Assembly: GCA_023512835.1 (NCBI GenBank)
Contig: CM042084.1
Coordinates: 57,652,793-57,716,792 of the forward strand
DNA: 64,000 bases
Source: Taxillus chinensis
Taxonomy: Eukaryota; Streptophyta; Magnoliopsida; Santalales; Loranthaceae
Direction: 5' to 3'
In this document: positions 46,001 to 58,014 of the stretch, one piece after another
Position numbering within the stretch: position 1 is the first letter of the stretch
Layout: the number at the start of each line of letters is the position of its first letter
Made by a program: the position numbers and the translations under genes
Notes under the pieces: generated by a model
What the model saw: the letters and a program-made list of their open reading frames with translations, nothing else
Databases searched by the model: none
What the model was told of the DNA's origin: nothing

Positions 46001-49000
46001 TCAGGACTGTTCGTCCTCGAATAGCTCGGGGTGAAGAACATGCATCTGGCTCTCGCGCTCCCAGGTCTGCTCCTCCATGTTGTGGTGACGCCACAAAACG
46101 CGAACCAACGGAATTGTCTTGCCCTGCAAGACCTGGGAGCGCCTGGCTAGAATCTGGACTGGTGCCTATACAATGGATCCATCATCTGCTAGCTCTATCT
46201 CACGCCAATCCAGTACATGGGAAGAATCCGGGTAATATTTCTCGCAACTGGGAGACATGGAAAACACCATGAACACGAGCTAGCTCAAGTGGTAACTCCA
46301 ATCGGTAGGCAACTAGTCCCACGACTGCAATGACAGGAAAAGGACCTACAAATCAAGGTGAGAGTTTGGACCCTCACCCAAACCATCTGTGCCCCCGTCG
46401 TGGTGAGACTCGCAAGAAAACGCGATCCCCTACGACGAACTGAAGCGATCACCGCCGTCTGTCAGCATATGATTTCTGTCGACTCTGGGCTGTCAACATC
46501 CGCTGTCGGATCAGCTGAACCAACTCGGTAGTCTCCTGAACCATATCGGGACCCAAAACAACTGCTTCCCCCGCCTGAGCCCAACACAAAGGAGAGCGAC
46601 AAGGTCGCCCATACAATGCCTCATAAGGCGCCATCCCTATCGTAGCCTGATAGCTGTTGTTGTAAGAGAACTCTACCAAGGGAAGGTGAGCCTCCCAACA
46701 ACCTCCAAAATCCAACACACAAGCATGAAGCATATCCTCGAGAATCTGGATGGTGCGCTCGGACTGGCTATCTGTCTGAGGGTGGTAAGCTGTACTCAAA
46801 TTCATTTGGGTGCCCAAAGCACGCTGTAGCTGCTGCCAGAACTGCGAAGTGAACCGAGCATCCCTATCAGAAACGATCGATAACGGTACACCATGCAATC
46901 GTACTATTACATCGACATAACGCTGCCCCAAAGTCCGGACTGGGTCGGTTTCTCGAATTGGAATGAAGTGGGCAGATTTCGTCAAACGGTCCACAGCAAC
47001 CCAAATAGCATCATGGCCTCTAGAACGAGGAAGCCCTGTGACAAAGTCCATAGTCACATGGTCCCACTTCCACTCCGGCACAGGTAATGACTGCAATTCA
47101 CCGGCAGATCGCAAATGTTCGGCCTTGACCTGCTGGCATGTCAAACACCATCGAACAAACTCCGCAATGGCCTTCTTAAGGCCCGACCACCAGAACTGTT
47201 GCCGAACAGCATGATACATCTTCGTTCCTCCAGGATGAACAGCCAACCGAGAGTGATGGAATTCTCGTAAAACTGCCTCCTGGAGAGGAGATGGAACAAT
47301 CAACCGACCTCGATAGCGCAACACATGGTCAGAATCCTCTGTCCAAACCGTGGGAAGTACGGCAGTCTGAATCTGATCCCGGAGGATCTCACACTCAACA
47401 TCCCCCAACTGACTTTCAATAACCTGCCGCCGCAACTCAGGCACCGCTATAACCACGCTCAGCATACCCTGCACTGCTCCTTGCACTGGCTGTAACCTCA
47501 GAGCAGCTAGTTGCCCCATCATCTCCCATTCTTTGACAGCACAGAAAGCCACCATTGCCTGGCTCTTCCGGCTCAAGGCATCAGCTACTACATTCCCCTT
47601 CCCGGGTGTATACTGAAGATCAAACTGGAACTGCTGCATATACTCCACCCAACGCCTCTGTCGGAGATTCAAATCCCACTGAGAGAAGATGTACTGTAAG
47701 CTTTTGTGGTCAGTGTATACCACAAACTTCTCCCCTAGAAGATAGTGCTGCCAGCTCTTTAATGCAAAGATCACTGCAGTAAGCTCCAGATCGTGCGTAG
47801 GGTAATTCTTCTCATGAGTCTTCAACTGACGGGAACCATAAGCAATTACCCGTCCTTCCTGCATGAGTACACAACCCAAACCAACATTTGAGGCATCACA
47901 ATAGACCTCATAGGGTACACCCTCCTGTGGTAGGACCAGGATAGGTGCTGAAGTCAATCTGACCTTCAACTGACTAAAAGCATTCTCACAAGCACCCGAC
48001 TAGACAAATCGTACTCCCTTTCGGGTCAAGCTAGTCATCGGTGCAGCTAAACGGGATAAGTCCTTAACAAACCTCCTATAATATCCTGCCAACCCCAGAA
48101 AACTCCGAATCTCAAAAACGTTCGTTGGGCGCTTCCATGACATCACGGCCTCAATCTTGCTAGGACCCACTGTGATACCCTCCGGTGATACCACATGCCC
48201 TAAAAATTTCACCCGCTGCAGCCAAAAGTCACACTTCGTGAATTTTGCGTATAGTCTATGGTCCCTCAGCGTCTGTAACACCACATGTAAATGCTCCTCA
48301 TGTCCGCTCTCTGTCCGGGAATAAATCAAGATATCATCAATAAAGACTACCACGAACTGATCAAGATAGGGTGTAAAAATCTGGTTCATCAACCCCATGA
48401 ACACCGCTGGGGCATTTGTGAGCCCAAAGGGCATCACCAGCCACTCATAATGGCCATACCTGCAACTGAAAGCTGTCTTTAGGATATCAGACTCCCGCAC
48501 ATGTAGCTAATGGTATCCAGACCTCAGATCAATCTTGGAAAACCAACGGGCACCCCTGAACTAGTCAAACAAATCATGGATCCTTGGTAGGGGATATCTG
48601 TTCTTCACTGTAACCTGGTTCAACCGTCGGTAGTCAATACACAACCGAAGAGACCCATCCGCCTTTTTGGCAAATAACACCGGAGCACTCCAAGGCGAAC
48701 TACTCTGTCTAATAAAACCACACGCAAAAAGATCGTCAATCTGCCTCTTGAGCTCTCTGAGCTCAACTGGTGCCATCCTGTAAGCCGCCAACCGATAGGT
48801 CTGTCCCGGTAAAGAACTCTATCGAGAAGTCCACCTCTCTCTCGGGTGGTAATTCAACCAAGTCCTCGGGAAACACGTCGGGAAACTGATCCACCACCTT
48901 TGGTAATGCCACCATACTCTCCTGCTGAGGGTCAACTAGAGTCAAACTGGCTAACTGATGGGTTACATCACCCCATCCTTGCCTCAAAGGCCCCAACTTA

Positions 49001-49614
49001 CATGCATCATCAGACCATTCACCCACAAAAGTACCTCGAATGCCCTCAGGTGTGAGGAAGGTCACTCGCCACCTATAACACTCGATTATGGCCTCACTAC
49101 TGGTCAACCAGTCCATTCTCAATATCACATCAAAAGCATCAAGGTGCATCACAAATAGGTTACACCGGAAGTCAACAACTCCGAGAGTAACCTCGCATTC
49201 CGAACAGACCCTATCAATCACCACCAGGCCCCCTACGGGTGTATCAACCACAAGGGACTGATTAATGGTGGTACAATCCAACTCTAGTCCCTCTACAGTG
49301 GAGTGCACAATGAACGAGTGTGTAGCACCAGTATCAATCAAAACAGTACAAATAGTGTGTGAAACCAAAATTGTACCTCTCACCGCAGCTGGCCCCTGAC
49401 TCGCCTGGTCAGCTGGTGGAACTTCTGCGTCTCTGTCAGTGATAGCATAGTTCCTCCCCTTCTGCACACTACCGCTGGCCTGACTCGTCGTAGCTCGATC
49501 ACTCTGTCCCTTCTGAGTCTGGGCCTCCTGCTGAGGCTGCTGTGTAGCAGGCCGTCCCTGTACCGACTGCCCTGACTGAGCTGGTCTCTGGTATGGAGCA
49601 CCGCTCCTCTGGCC
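46001..49614 (-). pseudogene. pol of the gypsy element (protease, RT, RNase H, integrase, chromodomain-like tail)
   Basis: The protease has LIDTGATHSFIV near 49350. RT has [32 protein letters not shown] and FIDDILIYS near 48340. RNase H has YTDHKSLQYIFSQWDLNLRQ. Integrase has an HHCC finger (HHSRLAVHPGG ... CLTCQQVK) and core motifs AVDRLTKSAHF, VSDRDARFTSQFW and PQTDSQSERT, with Asp, Asp, Glu kept. After a GPF motif (VGPFPVI near 46345) the end reads LVRVLWRHHNMEEQTWERE, a chromodomain-like motif as in Tekay elements, closing at TGA 46001-46003. Defects: a frameshift near 48780 and stops near 48510, 48563, 48000 and 46447, several being TAG where CAG or TGG is expected. Confidence 0.93.
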
Positions 49615-50736
49615 CTAGTCACGAGGTCGATGTGACCCCGCAACACTAGCTGAACTGGCAAAAGGACACTCTCCTATCCTGTGTCCCAGTCCCCCACATC
49701 GAAAACACTTGAGTGGGTTGCTATTCTTCCGCCTACAATTCGCCTCCTTGTGTCCCCGAAGTCCACAAGATCGACACGTCCCTGAAAATCGTGAGGTAGA
49801 ACTGCTGCCTGAGTTCCCCGTATGAGAGAATTTGGGCACCGGCCTTTTGTCCTCCTGTCCCTCAGACTGCTCCTCTCTTGGCCTCTTTTGGCTAGGCCTC
49901 GATGAGCTCCCTGGTTTCTGAGTCCTGATTTGGTTTAAGTCCCGCTCTCCAATAAGTGCCTTATTGATCGCGTCACTGTACGTGGTCAACTCCATCATGT
50001 TCAGTCCCCTCCTGAGTGATGGTCTCAGCCCATCAATGAAATCCTGGGTCTTATTAGCCTCAACCCTCCATGACTCTGGGGCAAATCTCCCTAACTCAGT
50101 GAAAGTAGTGACATACTCTGTCACAGTCCGACTGCCCTGCTCCAGTGTGTAGTACTCCCGTCACCTCGTCTTCTGCACAGAGCGAGGGAAATACTCTGTG
50201 TAGAAGAGCTCCACGAAGTCCTCCCATGCCATCGGGCTCTCGTGAACATGCTTCACAGCGTCCCACCACCTGTGGGCCCCACCTACTAGGAAATGCGTGG
50301 CTAAGTGGACCTTAGCCTCTTCGGGCACCTGGATCAACTCGAAAATGTCTTCTGTCCACTTGACCCATTCCTCGGCCTCATCGGGTCTCGTATTCGCCTC
50401 AAACTTCGTCGGTTTCTACTTCAGGAATCGACTCACCCAGTCGATCGGTACTGTAGGCGGAACTGCCGTAACCTGTGGCTGGCTCTCGTCTAGAACCTCC
50501 TGCTGTTGCTCCTGCTGAGGCTGTTGCTGCTTCCTCAGTTCCTCCTACATCACTTCTCTGGCCACCTCCCTCATGGTGCCTTGCATGGCACCTTGGATTT
50601 GGCTCAGTATTTGAGCCCCAATCTGAGCAGCAATATCTAAACCCAAGGCAGGTACTGGAGAACTCTGCTCTCCCTGTGATTCGGACTGAATGAATAGCTC
50701 CTCTGTTGGACCTTGAGCCCTAGTCTTGGGTGCCAT
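49615..50736 (-). pseudogene. gag of the gypsy element
   Basis: The start ATG at 50736 gives MAPKTRAQGPTEELFIQSES. A Gln-rich stretch and the retrotransposon Gag core follow (EEWVKWTEDIFELIQVPEEA, HRWWDAVKHVHE, TEYVTTFTELGRFAPES). Two CCHC knuckles are present: CRSCGLRGHKEANC near 49770 and CFRCGGLGHRIGEC near 49700. Stops occur near 50550, 50420 and 50160 (one a TGA where CGA is likely). The frame is otherwise kept, so few point changes inactivated it. Confidence 0.9.
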
Positions 50737-50751
50737 TCTGCACCAACACAT

Positions 50752-51222
50752 ATCAACAATATCTATTAACTATTGCGCACTAGTCAAACAACCAAATTAT
50801 TCAAACCATTAGGCAGAACCAAGTCCACCACACGAATAATGAGGTTTCTAAACCCCCTTATTCTATTCACCAAATTATGTGATTAATCACTTAGACTTCC
50901 TAAGTTTGATATAGCATAATAGCATTTTAAATTAAGCATATTTAATCACCAAAGAAAAATAAACCACAAATAATCAATAGTATAATCAACGCAAGCACAT
51001 CATTATAACAGCATTAGCAGATGATTATCTAGTGCCTAGATATGCACACAGTCACGCAGCATGTATGCACCCAACCCAAATGCTTCCTAGGATGATCTGA
51101 TGAACCCTCAGTCAACCCAAAACACATATAAGGACTGCGTTGATCAGGCGCCCTCCCTATAGTCTTCCAAGCTACTAAGTGGCTATCAACCACCCCTCAC
51201 TAACCTGGGTCCACTAAACCAT
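50752..51222 (-). other. Untranslated leader of the gypsy element
   Basis: Noncoding DNA between the primer site and the gag start. No structure was recognised. Confidence 0.7.
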
Positions 51223-51234
51223 GCTCTGATACCA
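51223..51234 (-). other. Primer binding site, tRNA-iMet
   Basis: The minus strand reads TGGTATCAGAGC, a perfect iMet primer site, three bases inside the 5' LTR. Confidence 0.95.
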
Positions 51235-51237
51235 ACT

Positions 51238-52349
51238 TGTCACGCCCCCAAATTCTGAAACCCACAGAACCAAGAACGCGACTTTCCCACGCCCATTCCA
51301 GGGGTCGAGGGATTGGGGTCTGATTCTAACCTGTACAATACTACAACGGGGTAGCATTGTACTTGCAAATAAACCAATGCAACACACAAGCTATTAGTAA
51401 ACAAATATGCAAATAATCAGAGTCCAACCAATCAAGTTTGTACAACTGCCACAGACCCGAGTCCGGAAAAGGAAATAGTCAAATAATTCAAAGTAGAGGA
51501 TAGGTTCCTAACATGGCTCCTACTCTGAAAATGCTCCCACCAGCTCTGCTATGACTCCACCAGCTACTCCCTACGACCTGTAGAAAAAAAGAAATGTAGT
51601 AGGGTGAGCACGTGTGCCCAGTAGGTGACCCCCAACCCTAACTTCCTGTTACATAAATTCTTAGATCTAAATGCTCAGTGTATGCTTGTGCTAGTGTAGT
51701 GGTCTACTCTACCACCGAGGGCCTAAGTTAAGCCCTCGGAATAAAAACAACTCCCATTTCATTTATTTACAACGAGCAATGAACATTTCACAATCATGTC
51801 ACCTAACTATTAACGTCATAACCCGACCATCCATATCCTCACAATCGACCCCAAGGGATCATGTATTTCTTTTCCCAATAGTCGTATGTGGGACCCACGG
51901 TGTCCCTCTTGACAACCTGCCACATACGGGACCTGGGTCAACCAGCCACTTAGGGGACCTGTGGCCTCTGGCCAGCCCTAGGTGGGACCTGCGGTTACCC
52001 AGCAACCTCCACAACCCAACCATCAATACACATCCAAAACAACGAGCAAGACATGTAAAAATTAACATGTACAACATAGTAAGTATTTCAAGCATTTAAA
52101 TCACCAAACACTATTAAACGTCACAGTTCCACATTTAAATCATCAACAGTCTCAAGCCAAAATGTTGATGAGTTTAACCGTACCAAACCTTTATTATTTA
52201 CCTAATCACTATTCGAACTTAAACATATATATATATATGTATATATATATAAATATATATATCTATTTATATATATATTTATATCTGTATATCATTTACC
52301 TAGTTGCATTTATATAACAAATTATAATCATATGTATACATTATTTACC

Positions 52350-52397
<48 letters not shown>

Positions 52398-53408
52398 CGG
52401 GAGCGTCGCGCTCCCTTTGTCTTCACAGCACGCCCACAAGCGCACCCTGGCAGCGGCGGCGGCACAGATGCCGCCGCCCTTCTTCACCACCCCTGCGCGG
52501 CGAGACGCGCGGACGCCCGGATCCATGCAGCCGCTCGGACACACGGCGCACGGGTCACCCAACGCGCGCGACGTCACGCCGCCTCTCCACTGCCACCTCC
52601 GCGCGGATCGCACCAACCCGGCCGCAGTACCCCTGAAACCGCCGCCCGTGAAGCCGATGCTTGCCCTTCCCTCTACATGTCGGCGTGTCTGCAACCCCTT
52701 GAGCCGACGTTCTTTCTCCCTTCCGACGGCGGGCTGTGGCCGATGCAAACGTCTCACCCCTCATCGCTTTGACTAGTCTAGACGTCAAATCACACACCGT
52801 ACCCATACATTAAGAGATACAAATCGTGCAATAGGGTAAACAAAGAACCAGAATCACCTACTTGGATTTGGTTTGGAAAGATTGATTGAACAGTCCGCTT
52901 CAAACCCTTCTGCGTCTCTATGTCAAATTCTATGCACCAAAAGGAATGTAGGGTTTTTTTACCCTAACTCCTCCTTTTATACCAATTTATTAATCATAAT
53001 AATATTGTTTATTAATCATAATAATAATAATAATATAAATTATAATAATAATAATGATAATAATAACGTACCAATAAACCCGAATATTAAAATAATAATA
53101 ACTCGCTCAACTCTAATTCAGGCCTAACTTCCGACCTCACACAGGTGCGGGCCTTTACATCCTCCCCACCTTAGGACTTTTCGTCCCCGAAAAGACAAGT
53201 CATCCACTACGAGGTAGCACTACCCCGGCTAACGAAAGTATGAACAACTTAGCTCTAATTAACATGATAGACAAAATTCCCGTGAACAAAGTAACCATCA
53301 ATAAAGTAACCATCCGCGCATCAAACCACACAACCAAATTAACAACCATAAGCACAATAAACAAAACAACAAGATTAACTACCTCAATGCACGGTAAGGA
53401 TCTTGACA
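51238..53408 (-). repeat. 5' LTR of the gypsy element (right)
   Basis: Partner of the left LTR, 33 bp longer. Differences include a longer (TA)n run (about 52352-52394) and a 15 bp duplication (AAAGTAACCATCAAT) near 53290. It ends TTGACA at 53408. Confidence 0.95.
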
Positions 53409-53700
53409 TCCAACCGTGCAGACCTTTTGAGCTCTCAATGCCACCAAAGTTTACCAGTAGATAGAGGGCTTCAATATCTACAACTTTGCTTTTCACTACA
53501 AGCAATTTTGAGCACCGTAGAAAAAGTTATGGACAATCTACTCACACGAGACGTGCAAACATAATCATGGAGACGTGCAAACTTTTTTAGCTCCAAATTT
53601 CACCATATTTTACCAATAGATATAGGACTTCAATATCTACAACTTTGATTTTGACCTCAAGTGAATTCGAGTACTATAGAGGAAGTTATGGTTAAAATAC
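53409..53700 (+). repeat. 176 bp tandem repeat, right part
   Basis: It resumes at TCCAACCGTG and lacks about 20 bases of the unit near its start. A fourth copy follows from about 53560 (CATAATCATGGAGACGTGC). The repeat probably belongs to the LTR whose 3' part lies at 53700-54430. Confidence 0.75.
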
Positions 53701-54430
53701 CAACATCAGCACATACAAATTAGAGTTCACCAGATCAATGGCTGAGATTTGTTGACTTAGGTGAGCTTGATCCAATGGATGAGATAAAATAGAGAAAGAG
53801 ATTAATGGCTGAGGCTTGGCTTCTCCAATTATGTTAACATCCTAATTAAGTTGGCTAATCCAATGGTTGGGATCAGCATAGTGAAATCAATGGCAGAGTT
53901 TGATAGAGGATGATGTAGGGTTTTTGTTTCACATATCAGGGGTTGTGGAGGCTGTGTTAGAGACTTGAAAAGAGAAGAAACAGAGAGAGGAAGAGATATT
54001 AGAGATCAGAGAAGAGAGAGGTGAAGCTCTTGGCATTTACAGAAATCATCTTAAGACGAGCTTATTGACTTTGACATCAAAGAGAAGATCACAAATCAGT
54101 CCATTGAAGTACTCTAATCAAAGAACAAGGAACCTTAGACTATCAATATTGAAAGTCATATGTGAGTTGTTATTGTTCACTTTGTATTCATTCTTATTAT
54201 TGTTGTTGTAAAAACCAAAACTAGTGAGGTTTGGTTGTTATTAAAATTGGGTAGGGAACCCTCAAATCTATAAGGTGGTGAACCTTGGATAGCAGTGTGC
54301 TATTTAAAATTGCTAGTGGAGATTTTGTGATCAACTGATTACTGGTCACGTCAAAACTAATAAGAATAGGAGACAAAAGGAATGAATCAGATCGCGGAGG
54401 AACAACAAAAGAGGAGGAAAAATCAAAGAT
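53701..54430 (+). repeat. LTR 3' part, inverted relative of 20.1-20.36 kb
   Basis: After the 176 bp units the sequence runs into 54087-54345. Reversed, that matches 20100-20361: AACAAGGAACCTTAGACTAT, GGTGGTGAACCTTGGATAGC and GTGTGCTATTTAAAATTGC. It is read as the R/U5 side of an LTR whose U3 has the 176 bp repeats. The similarity stops near 54345. Confidence 0.6.
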
Positions 54431-55600
54431 TAGCAACTCCTTTGATTTTGTTATCTTTTAGTCTAAGTTTTTGGATATGTCTCATTTTTTTGTTTTGTAC
54501 GATTTGTTCATAATTTGTTTGTGTGTTCGTTCCTTTTTGGTGGGTTTTTGGTAGCCATGGTCTATGTTGACAACATTTTTTATTTTCTTTTTATTTTATG
54601 TATTTTTTTAATTATTTTAATGTAATAATTGGGGAAGTATATAAGGGCCATGTTTAAATTAGAGTTAGGGATTTAGAACCATTGGTGAGTTGTCCTTGAC
54701 AGCCCAAGAATCCTAGTTTCGATTTTAGATTTCTCTTTTGATTTTGGAGAACTTTTTATGTGATTTTAGATAGAGAACACATTGATTTTGGGAGAGGATC
54801 GTTTATATGCCTTCGTGATAGGTTGGTTTGTCTTCTTTTCTCCCTTTGTAATCCCAATGTCATGACTTTATATATAAATATGTTTATTCAAATTCTCATA
54901 AAGTAATCCATTCTTCATAGGGATTGAGGGTAGTTCAATTCTAATTTTTTAATTGTATGAGTTTTAATTCATTACTTCTTATCTCTATTGCATGAACGAT
55001 TTTATTTTATTAATTGAATCCATGTTTGAAAGTCGCGAACCTATTATATATCTTGGATAACTGGAAGAAGGCCCGAAAGGTGAACCTTGATTATCGGAAC
55101 TATAGAATAAGACCTAGGATTTGCGTGTCATGAGAGTAGTCTATGATCCTAAGAGGAATCATGGTTGATAACCTATCAATGAGTTTGATCCTATTTTAGT
55201 GGGTCACGAGAGTAGGTTGCTGTTAGGGTTAAGCATGTTGTTATTCACGCGAAAGCGATTGACAATTACATTAGGATCGGTCACCTTCACATGTCAAAGA
55301 ATTAATATAAATAATTAATCAAACCTTATGATTTAGAATTGGAAATTGTGGTGAACCTCAACCCCTAGACCTTTATTCTCTTATTTTTTATTTTCACTAG
55401 GATTATTTTATTTTATTTATTTTAATTTATTATTTCCTTTGTTTATTTTATTTTCTATACTGTTATTTGCTTAGACAATAAGAATGCAATTAAGTTATAG
55501 GTTTTCAACCTTGTTTCTGTGGGATCGACTCTTACTTTCTTTCTATAGGTTAGTTAAGTTTATCAATATTATTTTGAGAGTGTTAGTGCAACAAAAACGT
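54431..55600 (+). repeat. LTR-like segment related to 37.3-38.7 kb
   Basis: The order CCCGAAAGGTGA, AGTAGTCT, GAGAGTAGGTT, CACGCGAAAGC and GTGGGATCGACTC (55065-55530) repeats that of 38170-38620 (CCGAAAGGTGA, AGTAGTCT, GAGAGTAGGTT, CACGCGAAAGC, GTGAGATCGACTC), though the sequences are well diverged. TATA-like GTATATAAGG lies near 54637. No gag or pol follows and boundaries are unknown. Confidence 0.5.
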
Positions 55601-56108
55601 GTTATCATGTATTTTATTTTTTCAAAACATCACCAATTTCCAATCCGTTGCTATTATATTTTGAAAAAAAAAAAGATTTGCATTCGAAAAACTTGTTATA
55701 TATGAAAGGGTAAAATTGTTTGTGAGGGAAATGATAAGTGCTACCAATGTGGATGATGCTAATTCTTGTGCCACAGGAGCATTTGATTCAAAGTTTTTAG
55801 AAGTGCTTTTTTCAAGTTGATAATGGAAGTGGAGGCAGAAGTACAGAGTAGAGGCCTTTTGTTTTTATTTTTGTTTTTAAATGACCAGTCTAGATTATGT
55901 TCCTAGTTTAATAGGGTGAAATTTGCTCAATTGCGGGAAATATAAGGTTTTCCTTACTTGGATCCTGCAGATATTTTTTTCTAACCCTGGTATTGCATCT
56001 GGTGGGTATAAGGTTTTATGGATACCTTATTTGTCCTTGCCCTGTATTTCTGATCTAGAGTTTTTTATTGGGTTCATTCTAATTTCAGGATAATGTTCTA
56101 GAAAATTC
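55601..56108. other. Noncoding segment
   Basis: AT-rich DNA with no recognisable coding or repeat structure. Confidence 0.4.
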
Positions 56109-56246
56109 ATGCCGAAGCCTAAGTTACAACGTGAGACAAGGAGGTCTGCCACAAAAGTAGTTGAGTCTCTTTTATGTCTGCAATATGATCGGTTGATTCC
56201 TCCTAAAGCTGAATTTGTGGATGGGAGCACCATTTTTGCTTTCTAA
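56109..56246 (+). CDS. Very small ORF, unknown
   Basis: A 45-codon ORF that starts MPKPKLQRETRRSATKVVES, basic at its N-terminus, and ends SIFAF-like with Thr before Ile (STIFAF). I do not recognise it. It follows an LTR-like segment and may be a retroelement scrap. Nothing shows it is expressed. Confidence 0.2.
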   Translation: MPKPKLQRETRRSATKVVESLLCLQYDRLIPPKAEFVDGSTIFAF

Positions 56247-57885
56247 CCAGATGATGCTCCTGATCCCAATATGAGTGAACTGCGTAATTTGTCAATAAAT
56301 TTGCATTTAATTTATGGGCTTTAATTTAATATTTTGTTGAATTAATGTATTTTTATAATAGTTTTCTCCAATTTCATTTATTTACTGTTTTATTTATTTT
56401 TATAGATTTAATATTAATTTTGATGGTTTTTTATGTTAAATTATTTATTTTAATTTTGATATTAATTTTTTGGGCTTAATTTGTAATTTGGATATTAATG
56501 TTGATTTTTGTTTTTTTTTTTTATATTTTTGCATGTTGGAAGGGAATTGAAAAGAAAATGTTTGGCGATGGAACAAAATTCAATTGAAGATGTTGAATAA
56601 TTTTTTGCAACCATTAAGGTGTGGGTGTGGGCCCGAAAGGCGAGAGAAATAGGAAGAAAGAAATAATGCTACATGCCTTGGGAAGAAAAAGATTGGAAGG
56701 TGGGACTTAAATGATGTGGGCCTTGTTTTTATGAAGACAAAAAAAGGAAGTTGATTTGCTTATTTAACAAACCCCCAACGTAAGTATAGAAGACCCATGC
56801 AACGACGATCTCTCCAACGCAAGCCATCATCTCTCCAGCACTGCACCATACCACGCGACACCGTCAAACCATCTCCTATCGCACATTGCTGCCTCCATCA
56901 CGCCCAGCGAGCCGCCTTCCTTCCATCTCATCCACACAGCGCCGCAGCGTCCCAACACTGTTCCTAGACGCCGATTTCCAGCCAAAGGTTATTGCAGCAA
57001 TAGAAGAAATTGGAGAGAGATAGTACACCGAGTGTTGAAGATTTGGATCGACTTCAAAACCAAATATTTAATTCTCTGCAGCCTATTTTTCTTAATCCTA
57101 TTTTATTTATGCTGTTTTAATATTTCCGAACAGATTTGTGATTTTCCAACCCATGAAGGGGTAAGTATTTTGTAATCAGTTTAGCGTAGCACTTTGGATG
57201 CTTGTTTTGAATCCATATTTTAATATTTAATTTGGTAATTTATGTTCTATGAATTAATTCTCTATTTGTTGATTTAATATCTCGGTTGAGTGTTGATTTA
57301 GCAATTCATTATGCGTTAATGCTTAATTTGAATAAAAAGATTTGTTTCGTAGGGAACGGGGCAGTCTTTTGAGAATTGATTCATAATTATTCTAGTTGGA
57401 ATAAATCCATAATTTAATTGTATTCATGGTGTCTTGATGTATTTGAATTATGAGGCCGTAATTTATTTAATTTATCTTTTGAGATAGTGATAAACAGCAT
57501 TCAGGTGTGAAGTTAAACCGGTTACATTCTTTGATTAATTGAATTTCGTAGTTAAAAATCTTTGCTTTAATTAGTTTTAATTCAATAAAAATCCCTCTAG
57601 TTTTATATTTATTCTTTTACATTAATTTTTGTTAAACAAGTAATTAAATAGGTTAAATTAAATTTTATAAATCCTCCGGTAAAGAACGATCTAGGTTAAG
57701 CCACTAGCTATACTTAGTTTAAATTTTATTTGGAGTGCGTGTGCGACAAACGCTCTCTTCAATGAGGTTTGATGACCCTATTTCTACAGATCCCACCCTT
57801 GAGCACCCAGCTGATGAAGAACCTATAAATCCTTATTTTTGATGTTTTCCCTAAAAATAATGTGCATTTATAGTTTGTTTCTAGA
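56247..57885 (+). repeat. Probable LTR-derived noncoding DNA
   Basis: It has U3-like AAATGATGTGGGCCTTG (about 56710), a C-rich leader-like block (56770-56960) and an end-like phrase AGGTTAAGCCACTAGCTATA (about 57693) followed by GGAGTGCGTG, as near the end of some plant gypsy LTRs. No pair was found, so this is tentative. Confidence 0.35.
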
Positions 57886-58014
57886 ATGGCTGGAAATTTG
57901 GTAATGTTCTCACCTGACCGCAACATCATTGGAGAAGCTATCGGTACAACAGTTACATGGCCTGTTGAAAAAGTTATTGTAAGAGATACGAAATTATTTA
58001 TTTATTATGGTTAG
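57886..58014 (+). pseudogene. Small ORF, possible DNA-transposon protein scrap
   Basis: A 42-codon frame with MAGNLVMFSPDRNIIGEAIG then TTVTWPVEKVIV. The IG...(V)WP....V pattern recalls the end of proteins carried by plant CACTA elements. The evidence is one short pattern. Confidence 0.25.

Larger units (their letters stand above)
43852..53408 (-). mobile_element. Ty3/gypsy chromovirus (Tekay/Del-like), 9.56 kb, TSD TCCAAC
   Basis: Two LTRs (2,138 and 2,171 bp) with ends TGTCA and TGACA, a perfect 12 nt iMet primer site, gag, then protease, RT, RNase H, integrase and a chromodomain-like tail, and a polypurine tract, all on the minus strand. TCCAAC flanks both ends (43846-43851, 53409-53414). 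The LTRs differ mainly in microsatellite length and small indels. Pol keeps a 506-codon open frame. It is therefore younger than its surroundings, yet stops in gag, RT and the integrase tail make it defective. Confidence 0.95.

Noticed and set aside
51223..51234. Possible tRNA-Met sequence
   Set aside because: Only the 12 nt primer complement is present, with no tRNA body around it; it is a retroelement primer site.
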